Made by a program: the position numbers and the translations under genes
Part shown: positions 1-10,262 of the stretch, in pieces
How the letters are laid out: each line of letters begins with the position of its first letter
How positions within the stretch are numbered: position 1 is the stretch's first letter
Notes under the pieces: model-generated
What the model was told of the DNA's origin: nothing
Databases searched by the model: none
What the model saw: only the letters and a program-made list of their open reading frames with translations
Assembly: GCA_026826555.1 (NCBI GenBank)
Contig: JAKSZT010054565.1
Span: forward strand, 3,989,692-4,053,691
Direction of reading: 5' to 3'
Origin: Tolypeutes matacus
Lineage: Eukaryota > Chordata > Mammalia > Cingulata > Chlamyphoridae
Length of the DNA: 64,000 nt

Positions 1-200
1 AATAAAACAGGATTTATTGCGTGACTCTCCAGCTTGAGGGCTGTGTGGACAGCAGCTGGGGTACATCCTTATCTCCTCCACAGGTAGAGATATAGGGCCT
101 CTCTGCTGGAGCAGAAGGAGCCAGGTGGAGGGGTGCCTCAAAAGGACAGGCTGCCTGAAAGGACGCCTCATTGCCCACACTGTGAAATGCCTCTGCCAAA
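1..200 (-). other. possible 3' end of a minus-strand transcript
   Basis: On the minus strand a canonical AATAAA hexamer lies at 18-13 and overlaps the TAA that closes a 61-codon open frame (199-14). The cleavage zone would fall at or beyond the window edge. The peptide matches no family I know. The open frame could be chance and the hexamer alone is weak evidence, so this is only a candidate terminal exon of an RNA or gene lying mainly outside the window. Confidence 0.15.
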
Positions 201-584
201 ACCGAAGGGTGGCTTTGAAATGTGGGATTTGGATGCCAGAAAGGAAGGCGCCTCTTTGAGGGATGGGTGCTGACAAATAGCTCGCGCCTCCAACTATGGC
301 TAACCTACTCCGCTTCCCAAGGGCACCAGGGAAGCCGGAGCTGTGACCCAAGCCCACCCGTTAGGTCCCAGCCCTCCTCTCACCCGTCAGGACCCCAGAT
401 GACCCCCGTGTCCCCTGCAGTCTGCCTGGAGGGACGGGGCCCAGGCAGCAGCACCGGGGAGAAGCAGGACTCAACGAACCAAACTGTGCAAGTGGAGTCC
501 GTCAGAACAGGCAGCAGCGCACCAAACTCCTCCTGTGCAAGGAGAGAGGCTCCACCTTGGAGGATGCACTCTGAAATTAGAATT

Positions 585-725
585 CATTGATTCTGAAGCC
601 AATCATTCCGTATTTGACTGCTGGTTTAGGAATATTCATATTTTCCACTGCATTTAAATTCCCCCATGCCATTAAAATTTCCGAGATCTATAATTAGGCC
701 TCTCCTGATAGATACGGATGAGGTC
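585..725. promoter_or_regulatory. candidate conserved non-coding element
   Basis: This is an AT-rich, high-complexity stretch without repeat signature in an otherwise GC-rich neighbourhood. It contains homeodomain-like ATTA/TAAT cores (AATTAGAATTCATT near 576, CATTAAAATTT near 670, ATAATTAGG near 690). Such blocks in repeat-poor DNA often prove to be deeply conserved enhancers, but conservation cannot be seen from one sequence and this is inference from composition. Confidence 0.25.
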
Positions 726-884
726 TCCGTTCCAGGGAGAGCGAGCCGGAGCCTCTGGGAAGCTGGGGCTCTCATCCCATTCCCTCTCCTGCAGGAACCT
801 TGCAGCCTGCGTGCCCTTCACCTGGACCTGGACCGGCGCCTCTCTGCTACCCCTCTCCTCTCAGGTGCTTGGGGGGCTGCGCAG

Positions 885-1090
885 TCACGAAAATGTTTAC
901 ACACTTAAACATAATCTGCCTGCCAAAAGCTGTATCCCCGATTCAGCTGATATTTATGACATAAAGTCCCGGTGGTTGCTGCAACCAAAACAGAGATGGC
1001 TGGCTCCTGCACTACCTGTGTCCTCAAGGGCTCCTGCACAACAATAAATAAATAGAATTCTTCTCCAGGAGTAAATGTTATTTTACGAAC
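885..1090. promoter_or_regulatory. candidate conserved non-coding element
   Basis: A second AT-rich, non-repetitive block contains AATGTTTACAC near 893, a forkhead-like TGTTTAC core, and GCTGATATTTATGAC near 938. It lies in the transposon-free left end. No open frame of interest and no repeat family is recognisable. A regulatory role is inferred only from composition and setting. Confidence 0.22.
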
Positions 1091-1339
1091 CCAAATATGC
1101 CACGTGCATGGTTCCTGCTTTCTCCTTGTAGACACAGCCCTTGTGGTTGGCGGGACGCTTCCCGCCAACCCTTTTGAATCCCGCGCACTGAGGCAGCCCA
1201 CCTTTCCCCCTTGGCCGGCTGCACTCGTCACTACACTTCATGTCCTGGCCACAGCTCCTGAGTCTGGTTTCTGCTGAGACAGACCCAGATACTGGGTAAT
1301 GAAGACGGAAAACCAATAAAGAATGGGAGAAAATAAAGA

Positions 1340-1600
1340 ATTGCCTAGAATGAGTTGTGTACATAATTACTTGCATTTTTGCTAACTGCTGTATAAACAA
1401 CACTTTGAACAAGGCAAATTGGAATCTTGAAGACAATTCTGCTTAAGGATACGGCTTCCATTTATTATACGAGGATAACTGAAAACTTTGTTTCTGCTGC
1501 GCAGCAGTCAATTTCCATGGAGTGCGTGTTTCAAATGTATGATTAATCATAGGAGTAAAGGGGGTTGTCAATAAAGACCCAAACTCTAAAACTGTAAAAA
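1340..1600. promoter_or_regulatory. candidate conserved non-coding element
   Basis: This AT-rich, high-complexity sequence contains CATAATTACTTGC near 1362 and GATTAATCAT near 1540, the latter a homeodomain-type inverted TAAT/ATTA pair. There is no repeat signature. Conservation is untested. Confidence 0.22.
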
Positions 1601-4600
1601 CTTGCTCATTTAGTGCGGTCATTCCAAAGAGCTCGACGGCCCACACCTGTCAATGTGTGCCAGGGTCGATGCTCTCCGGTCTTTGCAAAGGATCGATTTT
1701 GAACCTGGAGGATTTCATTTTGCTCAACAAAAATACTTGGCTCCCTAAATAATCTGATCCCAGGCCATCACCAGTCCCAGCACTTTTGTGTGTAGGGGGG
1801 CCGTGGGTGACAGAGTTTCACCACTTGTTGGCTAAAGGGACAACCCAGACAACCTTCTGCCTCGACTTTGACCACTCCAAAAAAAAAAGAAAAAGATCAA
1901 TACATCAAGGTAGCTGAGATAGTTTAAACCATTACACTTTAGCTTAAAAGTAAGAAATCTGAGGCGAGAGATAATAAATGCTGTCCTCATTTAAGCCTCT
2001 ATTTTCCTTTGCTGTTTTTTTGGATCAATCCTCATTTCTTATGCATGGTTACTGGGGAACAGCTCAAATGTAGTATTAAGGATGTCTTGAATGGCTGTTT
2101 GCTAATAATATATATAGGCTGCTTGTAGGGTATTTATCCCTGAAGGAAAGCCACCTAATGATAGAGGACAAGGCTGGGCAAACACATTGGCATATCAGAA
2201 ATGTCCAAAAAGGAGCAAAATAGCTGAGAAAAAAAAAAAAAGAAAAGAAAAGCACAGGTGCTTCTATCCAGTGTCTACATGTAACCTTAAAGTGCTTTAC
2301 TTTCTAATTAGTTGTGTCTTTTGCTAAGGGATTGGGGCCGTTTCCTTCTCACTCAGCAAATGAAGCCGGCTTTAAAAAGCACCTTCTTTTGAGAGAGGAA
2401 TTCTCTTCCCACCAGGTCCCTCCCAGAGATGAGAACAGCCCCCACCCTTCTGATTAGGATGACTCGGAAAAAGGCCTTGATTGCCTAAACCTCAGGCCGG
2501 ATTACATAAACATCAGAGAGATGCTGAATGCCAAACACCTCTCTAAGGGGGAAAAAAATAAGGTGAGATCACTTCATTCTCCTGCAACCTAAAAATAAAT
2601 GGAAGGGGCTTCTCCCAGCTTCAGAGAGTGCGTATGGATTTCTTGCTGACATTCGATTCTCTGAACTGAATGTCACACTCACTGAGTACAGTTAAAAAAA
2701 ATAATAATGCTAGACTGTTATCGTTATTAGAAGGGCAAGAAGAATGAAATATCATGATTATCATTAGGAAACCCTGTAAAACATATTTGTACATTATCTT
2801 GGGGCAAATACAAGTGTCATGTGTTACCAATTGTTAGGCAAAGAACGCAGTAATATATTGTTCCCCTCCGGCCCTGTCCACAGCTCGGAGCAGGGCAGGA
2901 ACGATGTGCGAGGTTTGTGTGAGCAGCCGGAACGTGCTGGGGCGGTGCTTGGGGGACAGTGGGGCGTCCCAGGACTGTTGTCACGAGGGAGCTGCTGAGC
3001 TGCGGGATAGATAAGCTGTGCGGAGAACAGCCCTGAGGCTGGGCTGGCCAAGCTTGGCCAGGACTTCTGTGTCCAGAGCTGTCCCGGGGACCCTCCTAAT
3101 CAGGGAACATTGGGTAGGGATGGGGAGTGGGAAAATCAGGGTCTCTTTCAGTGCTGGGATCCATGCCTTGCCCAGGAGCCTGGAATTCCTGGTTTTCCTT
3201 CCTCTTTTCAGACAATGGTGTGTGCCAGGAAAAGGGCTTGGTGGTGAAGCTGGAGTGAGCAAAGAGCCCGGATATAGGATCCTAGATGAGTCCTGGCCTC
3301 CCTGTAGTCCTCAGTTTACTCCTCTACAAATTAAGGGTGTTTGTTGGTTGCATATTATTTTGTTTTAGCCTCAAATGTCCCTTTCAGAATGTGATGGAAA
3401 TGGAGAAGCACAAGGGCACAAAATGTTTGAAGGGTACATGATCCCCCTTCAAACTCAGCCACCAGCCCCTCAAGGTCCATGGACCCCAAGATAAAAACCA
3501 GGATCAGTGTCATTGAAAGGAGGCTTTCTGGCTCCTGGTTCCAGGGAGTGTTCCCGGAGGCCCCAGCTGGATATCCCGCCCTGCCTGGATTCTATATGGT
3601 AGCATCAGCTCAAGAGCCTGAAAAGGGGAGCTCCTGTGCTCAAGGGACCCGGCCAAGGCCCCCTGAGGTAGGCACCCACTCTTCCCAGGACCCCCTTTGC
3701 ACATGGTACCTGGACAGAAGCAAATGCTCCCAAGGTCCAGTGTGGGAAGAGAGCTCCAGGGCGTACCCTGTGCTCTGCCACAGAAAGAGGACAAGGAAGA
3801 GGAAGGACCAGACCATGCTGCTTGGAAACTATTTGCCCACATTCCCTGGGTCTCCCGGAAGCTATGGCTCTGGACCATCCCCACTGAGTCTTCAGCTCCC
3901 TCCAACTTCGAGAGTGGGGACCATGTGGTTTCCCTTGAAGGGCAGCAATGTCTCTGGGCCAGGCAGGAGCTGGAGACCTTTGTCTTTGCAGAGCAGGACT
4001 CAGCTGGCACTGGCTGTTAGCTCCCCGGGGATGACCGGTGGGGAGGGAGCCCTGTGTGCCTAGGGAGGCCCGGCCCCCTTGTCCTTGCTGCCGGGGAGGA
4101 CAGTCTGATCAGAGAAACACCATCATGCCATCCCCTCTGTCCCCTGGGAGAGGCCATACTAATGGTGGCATTTAAGGCAACTTGGCAAAAATCAAGGCAG
4201 GTATTTTGGGACAGGAGTTCCCTGAATTCATACCAAGTCTGAGCCTCTAAATATAATAAAGCCAACTGTTAAAGGTTCTGTCTATAATGGGAAACTAGCA
4301 TCCTAAAATAGCTCTAAGAGCTTCTTGTCTAATTACATTTTGGGGAAACTGAGGCCACAGGGCAGGAGAGGTTGGGAAGGTGGTGGTTTACAGGAAGTTT
4401 TGGGCTGAGTCTGAAGCTCAGCCCTGGTCTCTCCTTGGGCAGCATCTTTCCAAATGGCCTGACACCCACTGAGCCCCACCCCGTGTGAAAATCAGCTCTT
4501 GGGATGGCTGCACCGAGGGTCCACAGATAGATTTTAGCTGAAGTACTTTCAGGGTAGAGCCTATCTCTGCCTGTGGATTTGTCTGCTCTTTTCAGACTAC

Positions 4601-4937
4601 GAGTACCAAGTCATCTATCATTTCTCCCAAAAGGTGGTCCATGGATTGGCAACATCGGCATCCCCTTGGGAGCCTACGGAAAATGCGGGATCTCAGGCCC
4701 CTCTCCCGTCCTCCTGAATCACAACCTGTGTCTTCACACAGACCCCAGCACACTAAAGTTCCCTCGAGGCTGGTCTAAAGTTCTCTTTTTGCCTCCATCT
4801 CCAGGAAACTCAGAGCCAACGCTTACATTAGTAATTGGCTCATCTCAGAGCATCAGATTTCCTCTCTTCTGGTTTTATCTCCAATTTTTCAACTTGACAG
4901 TGTTTAATTTCCTAAGCTGTTCCAAGCCAGGCAGGTA

Positions 4938-4975
4938 GGGCATGAAGAGACAGACAGAAGAGACAGACAGAAGAG
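4938..4975 (+). repeat. short AGACAGACAGA tandem repeat
   Basis: The unit GAAGAGACAGACA recurs about twice in direct tandem just before the C-rich array. It is a minor microsatellite-like tract. Confidence 0.6.
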
Positions 4976-5079
4976 CTGGCAGGCAGGTGCCATGGAGGGG
5001 CGGAGGGCACAGGGGTCTCGGGGTGTGCTCAGACGGTGCACACGTCCTGCCCAGAACCCGGCACAGTCTCTCGTCCCCA

Positions 5080-5640
5080 CACCCATGTTCTCCATGACTT
5101 CATGGTCCTCCACGGCCTTGCACAGACCCCTGGGACCCCACAGCTCTCCATGGACCACCACAGACCTGCTGACCCCACAGCCTCGCGCTGCTCCCCACAG
5201 TCCTATGGCCTCATGGCTCTGTGAACCCCACTGATCCCCATGGGTCCTTACTGACCCCCCAGGGACTCCCAATGTCCCCCAGAACCTCACAGTCTCTACA
5301 GCCTCCATGACCTCTCCATAGCCACCATGGCCCCCCAGTTTCCCCATGAGGCCCCTAGGCCCCCACTGACCCCCCATAAATAACCTAGGCCCCATGCCCA
5401 CCCCCAACGTTCCCCTATGAGATCCCTTTGCTCCCACTGCCCCCACAACCCCCCCCACTAGCATCCTAGGCCCCCATGGTCCCTCATGGGTCCTCATGGG
5501 TCCCTATGATACCCCAAGGTCCCCACTGACCCCCCCATGAATTACCTAGGTCCTCACAGCCCCCACTGTTCCCCATGGGACCCCAAGCCCCCACTGGCCC
5601 CCCATAAACACCCTAAGACCCCACTGCTACCCACTGTGCA
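5080..5640. repeat. degenerate C-rich minisatellite-like array
   Basis: Variants of CCCCACTGACCCCCCATAAA, CCCCATGGG and CCTAGGCCCCCA recur irregularly over about 550 bases. Examples are near 5225-5260, 5350-5400, 5460-5500 and 5518-5625. The plus strand is strongly C-rich and poor in CpG, so this is not a CpG island. A 197-codon minus-strand frame across it (5497-4904) is Gly- and Trp-rich with repeated GPRGL/GPRML-like blocks and is a by-product of the repeat. The unit length is not constant, so an exact consensus needs computation. Confidence 0.65.
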
Positions 5641-6397
5641 TGGCGACCCTGGACACATTGCTGTCTTTTAAGGGGAAGCCCCGTCCCACTAGCTCTGGTG
5701 AGCACCCATGCTTTTCTCTTTGCCTTCCAGACCCTTCTCCCCCAACTTCCCTTGCTTGTTCTGTATATGATGCTAAGTGGTGAAAAATGTGTGAGGACAT
5801 TAACCTGAGGTGTTATTTATAAATATGTTGTAACATATTAAATTATATGGCACTCTACCACAACTCAGATACAAAAGCACATGGGAGTGTTACCCCAGCA
5901 CATGTACTATTTTAATAATCCTTTTATCTTAAAATATTGCCTCCTATCAGGCTGTCAGGGAGCAGCAGGAGAATCTGTTAAGTATAGAGAGGAGGGGCAG
6001 CCTTCCAACCCACTCCAGGGTAAATTATTAAAGAAGGGAGAGGCACCAACTAATCATTTGATAAACACAAGTAAGTTATGTTTAATGGATATCTTAATGG
6101 AATGTGCTCCCGGGATATCGAGGAAAACAAGTCCCATTCTGGGGGCCCAAATGGAATGTCTTCAAACCTCCTTCTGCTCCTCTCCATTTCCTAAAGAAAC
6201 TTCTCCCGAGCTTTAGGCACCTTCTCAATTTTTGGCCGCACCCGGTAGCCACCTGTACTCTCTTTTACATCATGTTTTTATTTAATTTCTATTCATTCTT
6301 TTTTCACTTAAAGAGATTTAATTTTTAAAGGAAGCTTTATTTCATTACCATGAATAGAAAACTAATGGCACTTACCCTAAATATGAAGCTACCATAT

Positions 6398-6428
6398 TAA
6401 AAAAAAAAAAAAGAAAGAAAAGAAAACG
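6398..6428 (+). repeat. A-rich low-complexity tract
   Basis: A run of about 14 A is followed by GAAAGAAAAGAAAA. No SINE or LINE body is recognisable upstream, so it is taken as simple low complexity. Confidence 0.7.
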
Positions 6429-6929
6429 AATAATGGAAACAAAGCCATGTAATTAAATTCCAGCTCAATACAAAGGGTTGGTGAAGCCTGCGGCCTACAT
6501 TTTCTGTTAAAAGGGGAGCTTAGCCAGCATAGCAGAGGCACTGAAGACAGCTGGAGCCAAGGACAGCCTCCTCCAGACCTCATCGGAAGGCCCAGGAGTG
6601 CTCTGAGACAGTCATTGCTCTACATTCACCTGAGTTCCCCCAGTGGCCCCCACACCGGGTCCCAGTATCAAGAGCGATGATTTCATCACTGTTCTTACAG
6701 GCATCACAATGCAGAGTGAAAAGGTGAGCACACTCCTTCCAGAATGCTGGTCCAGAGCCGCTTGTGCAGGGCGTGGACCCGAGCCTCGGAGGCTTGGATG
6801 TGAGTCACCTTCAGGCAAGTCACTTTCTCTCTCTCTAGGCTCCTGTCTCAGGTCATCAGAGTGGCCTGGACTGCCGTGGAGCTTTTCCTGCTTTTCCACT
6901 TGCCTCCTCCACACACAGCAAAACTACAA

Positions 6930-7800
6930 AAATTTTTTCTTCTATATTTTTCTCGCCACTGCAATGCAAAGCATGTGTTGTTGGAAAGAACTACCTGGGA
7001 AAAAACTAGGGAAAAAAAAGGTAATGCTGCATAACCAAAATGCAAAGCCAAATAGAAAAGATTAAAAAGAACCTAAACGAATCTGTAAACCCCAAAGAAA
7101 GCAAAAGCATCTTACTGTCAAAATAGAAGTCCGAGCAATGTAAAATAGAAATACCCAAATGTAAAACCACGCTCTCCCATCACATTTAGAACCCATTTCA
7201 AACCAGATAATCAAAATTCACGTGAGAAAACACAGCTCCAGTTCTTACATTTCACTGCGATTAATATGAGCAGTTAGAGAAAGGCTAAAAAAAATGAACT
7301 CATACGTTATTTTTTTTTCCTCGTAGGTATAGATTTTATTTGACCTATTGCTTTTAAAATAGAATACCTTCCCAAGCACGCTTTACATGATAAAACTCAG
7401 AGACAAAAGAGAGAAAATGCAAATCAATTCTACATTACATGTATGTTGCTGCATTTGGCAAAATCAAATGAGATCTTTTCATCTCCTTACTGTAGAACAA
7501 AAACAGAGCAATATTATGAAATCTCGCAGAGCTTTATTTCTCGGCGTCTTTTGTGTCCAGCCTTTTAAATTCAGGTTTTTCTGCCTTTTTTACTGACAAG
7601 CCCACAATTTTCAGAAAAGAAAGCTAGCATTAATTAAGACAGTGCCAGATGTAATTTTCTTGGGAAGTAAATTTCTGCACAACTAAAGGTTACAGAGACC
7701 TTTTCACTGTCAAAATTTACTACAGCCTGTGAATGTTAATGTTTCTAATGAAGACATGTTCTCTGTCCCTGAACTTAAAAGTACCCAGAGAAGAAGGCAA
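6930..7800. promoter_or_regulatory. candidate conserved non-coding cluster
   Basis: Nearly 900 bases are AT-rich, non-repetitive and varied. Homeodomain-type cores include GCGATTAATATGAG near 7257 and GCATTAATTAAGAC near 7628. Such a long transposon-free, AT-rich, complex block is unlike the rest of the window and resembles clusters of conserved elements around developmental genes. This is inference only. No coding frame of note runs through it. Confidence 0.28.
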
Positions 7801-8384
7801 AGAGAAAAAAAAAACTCTATTTGACGAATGTATCTGGAGTCTGTGCGTTAATGCAGGGAACTCTCCTCGGCCGGTGCATGTTGTAATTATAGTGTTTGGA
7901 TAGCCTTGTTTTCTAAACAAGGAATATTGCCATAAATTGGCAATTCTGCGTGAGGACTGGGATTGTAGTAGGGACCTTGTGTGATGAATGAGATCATTTG
8001 CAGCAGGAAAGTTGCTGGGGCAGGGTGGGGCAGGAAGCAGACAGGACACCCTCAGCCAGCCCCAGGCTTCTGGGGGGAGCATCTGGGTGCCCAATTCTCT
8101 GACCTCCCCGAGGGTGTGCTCCAGAGGCTGCCTTGGGGTTGGAAGCCACGGATGCAAATTGTTTCTGGCCAGTCTCATGATTTTTTTTTTGGAGGCCAGT
8201 TCCCAGGGAAAAGGCTGTTTTTTCCCATAAGAATGGGAAGCGGCATTTTCCACTTCTCACCCTCCACCCTGGGACTACCTTGCTCTTTCTACAGGTTCCT
8301 GGATAAGAGGCCTGAGAGTCCCGTGCCCCTTTCTTGATTTTTCCTCTTTAGTAACTTGAGGAACGAGATGACATGACCCAATTT

Positions 8385-8890
8385 GGGGTTAAAAGATAGT
8401 CATTTCATCGACCTGGCGATACCTTTTCCAGGAATTTTTCCCAAGGAAACAACTTGCCATAACACAAAGATTTATGCAGAAAGATGCTCCATGTGTATTA
8501 AAAACGGCAATGACAATTAGAAAAAGAAAAGACTGAATGTTCAGCTACATGGGGATGATGAAATAAATCATGATACAGCAGTGGAACAGAATATTATACA
8601 GGAGTCAATCTTGCTGATTAAGAAGATACTTCCATCAAAAAGAAAGCATTTCTATAGAATAAGTTGTAAAAGGCAAGATATGAAATCTTGTGATCTCAAC
8701 TTTGTAAGAAAAGAATGCTGAGAATGAAGATGCCAAATTGTTAATCCTGGACGCTTCTGGGTGGTAAATTTGTGGATATTTTTTTTTCTGATAAAGTTAA
8801 CAGAAGAAAAATTTCCAAAAATTTCCAAAAGCTTGTTATTTTTGTCCTCAGGAAAAATGATAACCAGAAAAAATAACAATAAAGAAGCTG
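8385..8890 (+). mobile_element. L1M-type LINE, 3' UTR fragment
   Basis: The text follows the usual old-L1 3' end: AGATTTATGCAGAAAGATG, then CAATGACAATTAGAAAAAG, then GGGATGATGAAATAAATCATG and CAGAATATTATACAGGAG. That is the '…AAATAAATTATGGTACA… GAATATTATGCAG…' signature of L1M elements. It is 5'-truncated and heavily diverged, with no reading frame retained. Confidence 0.6.
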
Positions 8891-9190
8891 TGTTGTATGA
8901 AGCAGTTTCTACAGCTTTCTAAAAATAGGTTTGAGATTTCATAAAAGCATCCCTACATAACTGAGAGCCCATAACTCCCCAGCGATTCCTCTCCTAATGG
9001 GGCTGATGCAGCCCTGGGAAGGCTCACATTTTCCTCCCACAGTGGAAGAGGGTTCCCCAGCCGTCTAGGCCGGGGCCCCTGCTCTCTGGTCTGTAACTGC
9101 CCCCTCACTTGGGCACATCCCTGTGCATCCTGAAGACATGCCCACCAGCATTATCCCATGTGTGCCTCCTCCCAGTAGTAAGGACCGACA
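8891..9190. other. unique non-coding DNA
   Basis: I see no gene or recognisable repeat in this short GC-rich spacer between an L1 tail and a MIR. Confidence 0.5.
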
Positions 9191-9540
9191 GCATTTATGT
9201 TCCTACTTTTCACATAAGAAGAGTAAGGTTCTGGGGAGCAGGTGGAGCTCAATTGGTTGAGCACCTGCTTCCCATGTATAAGGCTCTGGGTTCGATCCCT
9301 GGTATCTCCTAAAAACAAACAAACGAAAAAATCAATGCTCATTGGGGAGCAGATGTAGCTCAGTGGTTGAGCACCTGCTTTCCATGTACAAAGTCCTGGG
9401 TTCAATCTCCAGTATGTCCTAAAAAAAAAAAATTACTAAGACTGGGGGAAGCCAGGTAACTTACCCAAAACTACACCCCTAGCAGGTCATGGAGCTGGGA
9501 CTCCATTTCAGAACAGGACTCTGTTCTATTATCCTCCATT
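9190..9540 (+). mobile_element. MIR SINE, split by a DAS SINE pair
   Basis: The left part reads CACATAAGAAGAGTAAGG. The right part reads AGGTAACTTACCCAAAACTAC, then CTAGCAGGTCATGGAGCTGG and GACTCCATTTCAGAACAGGACTCTG. Together they match the MIR core order 'GATAAGGAAACTGAGG…GTAACTTGCCCAAGGTCACA…CTAGCAAGTGGCAGAGCTGGGATT'. The 9233-9432 insertion splits it, so the MIR is older than the DAS elements. Confidence 0.65.
9233..9432 (+). mobile_element. two tandem DAS-type tRNA-derived SINEs
   Basis: Two head-to-tail monomers begin with GGGGAGCAG at 9233 and GGGGAGCAGATGTAGCTC at 9344, which is 111 bases apart. Each looks like a tRNA-Ala head. The second has an A box TAGCTCAGTGG at 9356-9366 and a B box GGGTTCAATC at 9398-9407, and each monomer ends in an A-rich stretch. 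From memory this is the DAS SINE group of armadillos and relatives. They could transcribe by RNA polymerase III in principle but are not tRNA genes: the acceptor stem is not closed and an A-tail follows. The pair may be a true dimer or two insertions. Confidence 0.85.
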
Positions 9541-9854
9541 GCCTACTGCTGGGACCAAAGCCAGGGCAGGAAGCTTCAGGAGACCTGGGGGCACCCTGGC
9601 TATGCTCCCCGGGTGGACATATGTGTTTCCAAAACCACAATCCTTGTACTTTTTCATTTCATTCTTGGCTATGGCACTCCACCTTCTCACTACCTTGTTG
9701 GATTGAAATGACGAAGCATTTCCAAGGTGGGTACATCTTGCCAGTCACTGGATAGGATCATTCAGAAGCAGGACTAAGTCAGCATCATATTCCAACACGG
9801 ACCTTCTTGAATCCTTTACACTCTATCTGATTCATCATTGTCTTTCTTCTAAAT

Positions 9855-10075
9855 CAGAGAGAGCAAACTTTCTGTCAAGAGCTGGATAGTAAATATTTCA
9901 CACCTTACAGGCCTCTCACGTGCAACCGTTCAACTCTGCCATCGTAGCACAAAAGCTACATAGACAATAGGTAAACTAATGAGTATGGCTGCTGTGTTCC
10001 AATGAAACTTTATTTATACAAACAGGTTCTGGGCCAAATTTGGCCCAAAGACCATATTTTGCTAATCCCTGTTCT
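9855..10075 (-). mobile_element. MER58-like hAT-Charlie element
   Basis: The element reads AGAGCAAACTTTCTGTCAAG, GCTGGATAGTAAATATTTCA, then AATGAAACTTTATTTATACA and GGCCAAATTTGGCCCAAAG, ending ATTTTGCTAATCCCTG. This is the full order of a non-autonomous hAT element that I recall as MER58. Both ends form an imperfect inverted repeat. A second copy in opposite orientation lies at 26326-26440. The family name is from memory; the hAT class is more certain. Confidence 0.7.
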
Positions 10076-10137
10076 AAATTAAACCAGTGTTGAACCACTG
10101 AATTCTAATACATGAGCATAATGCTTCCAACACCTCA

Positions 10138-10262
10138 AAGATCTAGAGAACTAATGTTCCCATTTTATGGAGGAGGAGACTGAGACCAAGAAAGGTGAAG
10201 GAAGTTGCCCAAAGTTGTAGAACAAGTTCCTAGCAGGGATGGCGAGAAAACCAAAGCCACAC
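10138..10262 (+). mobile_element. MIR SINE fragment
   Basis: CATTTTATGGAGGAGGAGAC, then GAAGGAAGTTGCCCAAAGTT and CCTAGCAGGGATGGCGAG reproduce the MIR core. It is old and diverged. Confidence 0.7.

Larger units (their letters stand above)
200..4980. other. unique, repeat-poor non-coding DNA
   Basis: I recognise no SINE, LINE, LTR or DNA transposon here apart from a doubtful MIR-like scrap near 4340-4370 and short A-runs (1880-1895, 2230-2255). GC-rich parts (3000-4100) carry overlapping open frames on both strands, which is typical of composition rather than coding. AT-rich blocks are listed separately as candidate conserved elements. No exon with plausible splice sites and a known protein motif could be supported. 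Confidence 0.6.
5645..8380. other. unique, repeat-poor non-coding DNA
   Basis: I see no recognisable interspersed repeat here apart from an A-rich tract at 6398-6428. The 6880-7800 part is AT-rich and high-complexity and is listed separately. Open frames at 6643-7065 and 7720-8253 show no family motif and are taken as chance. Confidence 0.55.

Noticed and set aside
3479..4063. 194-codon plus-strand open frame
   Set aside because: It overlaps a 166-codon minus-strand frame and another plus frame in GC-rich DNA. It has no known motif and no splice or promoter context.
4904..5497. 197-codon minus-strand open frame, Gly/Trp-rich
   Set aside because: Its residues repeat because the DNA is a C-rich tandem array. 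It is not collagen-like in periodicity and matches no family.
5080..5640. CpG island or promoter
   Set aside because: The sequence is C-rich but CpG-poor on inspection, with CCCCA/ACTGA words instead of GC boxes.
9233..9420. tRNA gene candidates with A and B boxes
   Set aside because: The units are SINE heads: the 3' acceptor arm is replaced by A-rich tails and copies occur elsewhere in both orientations.
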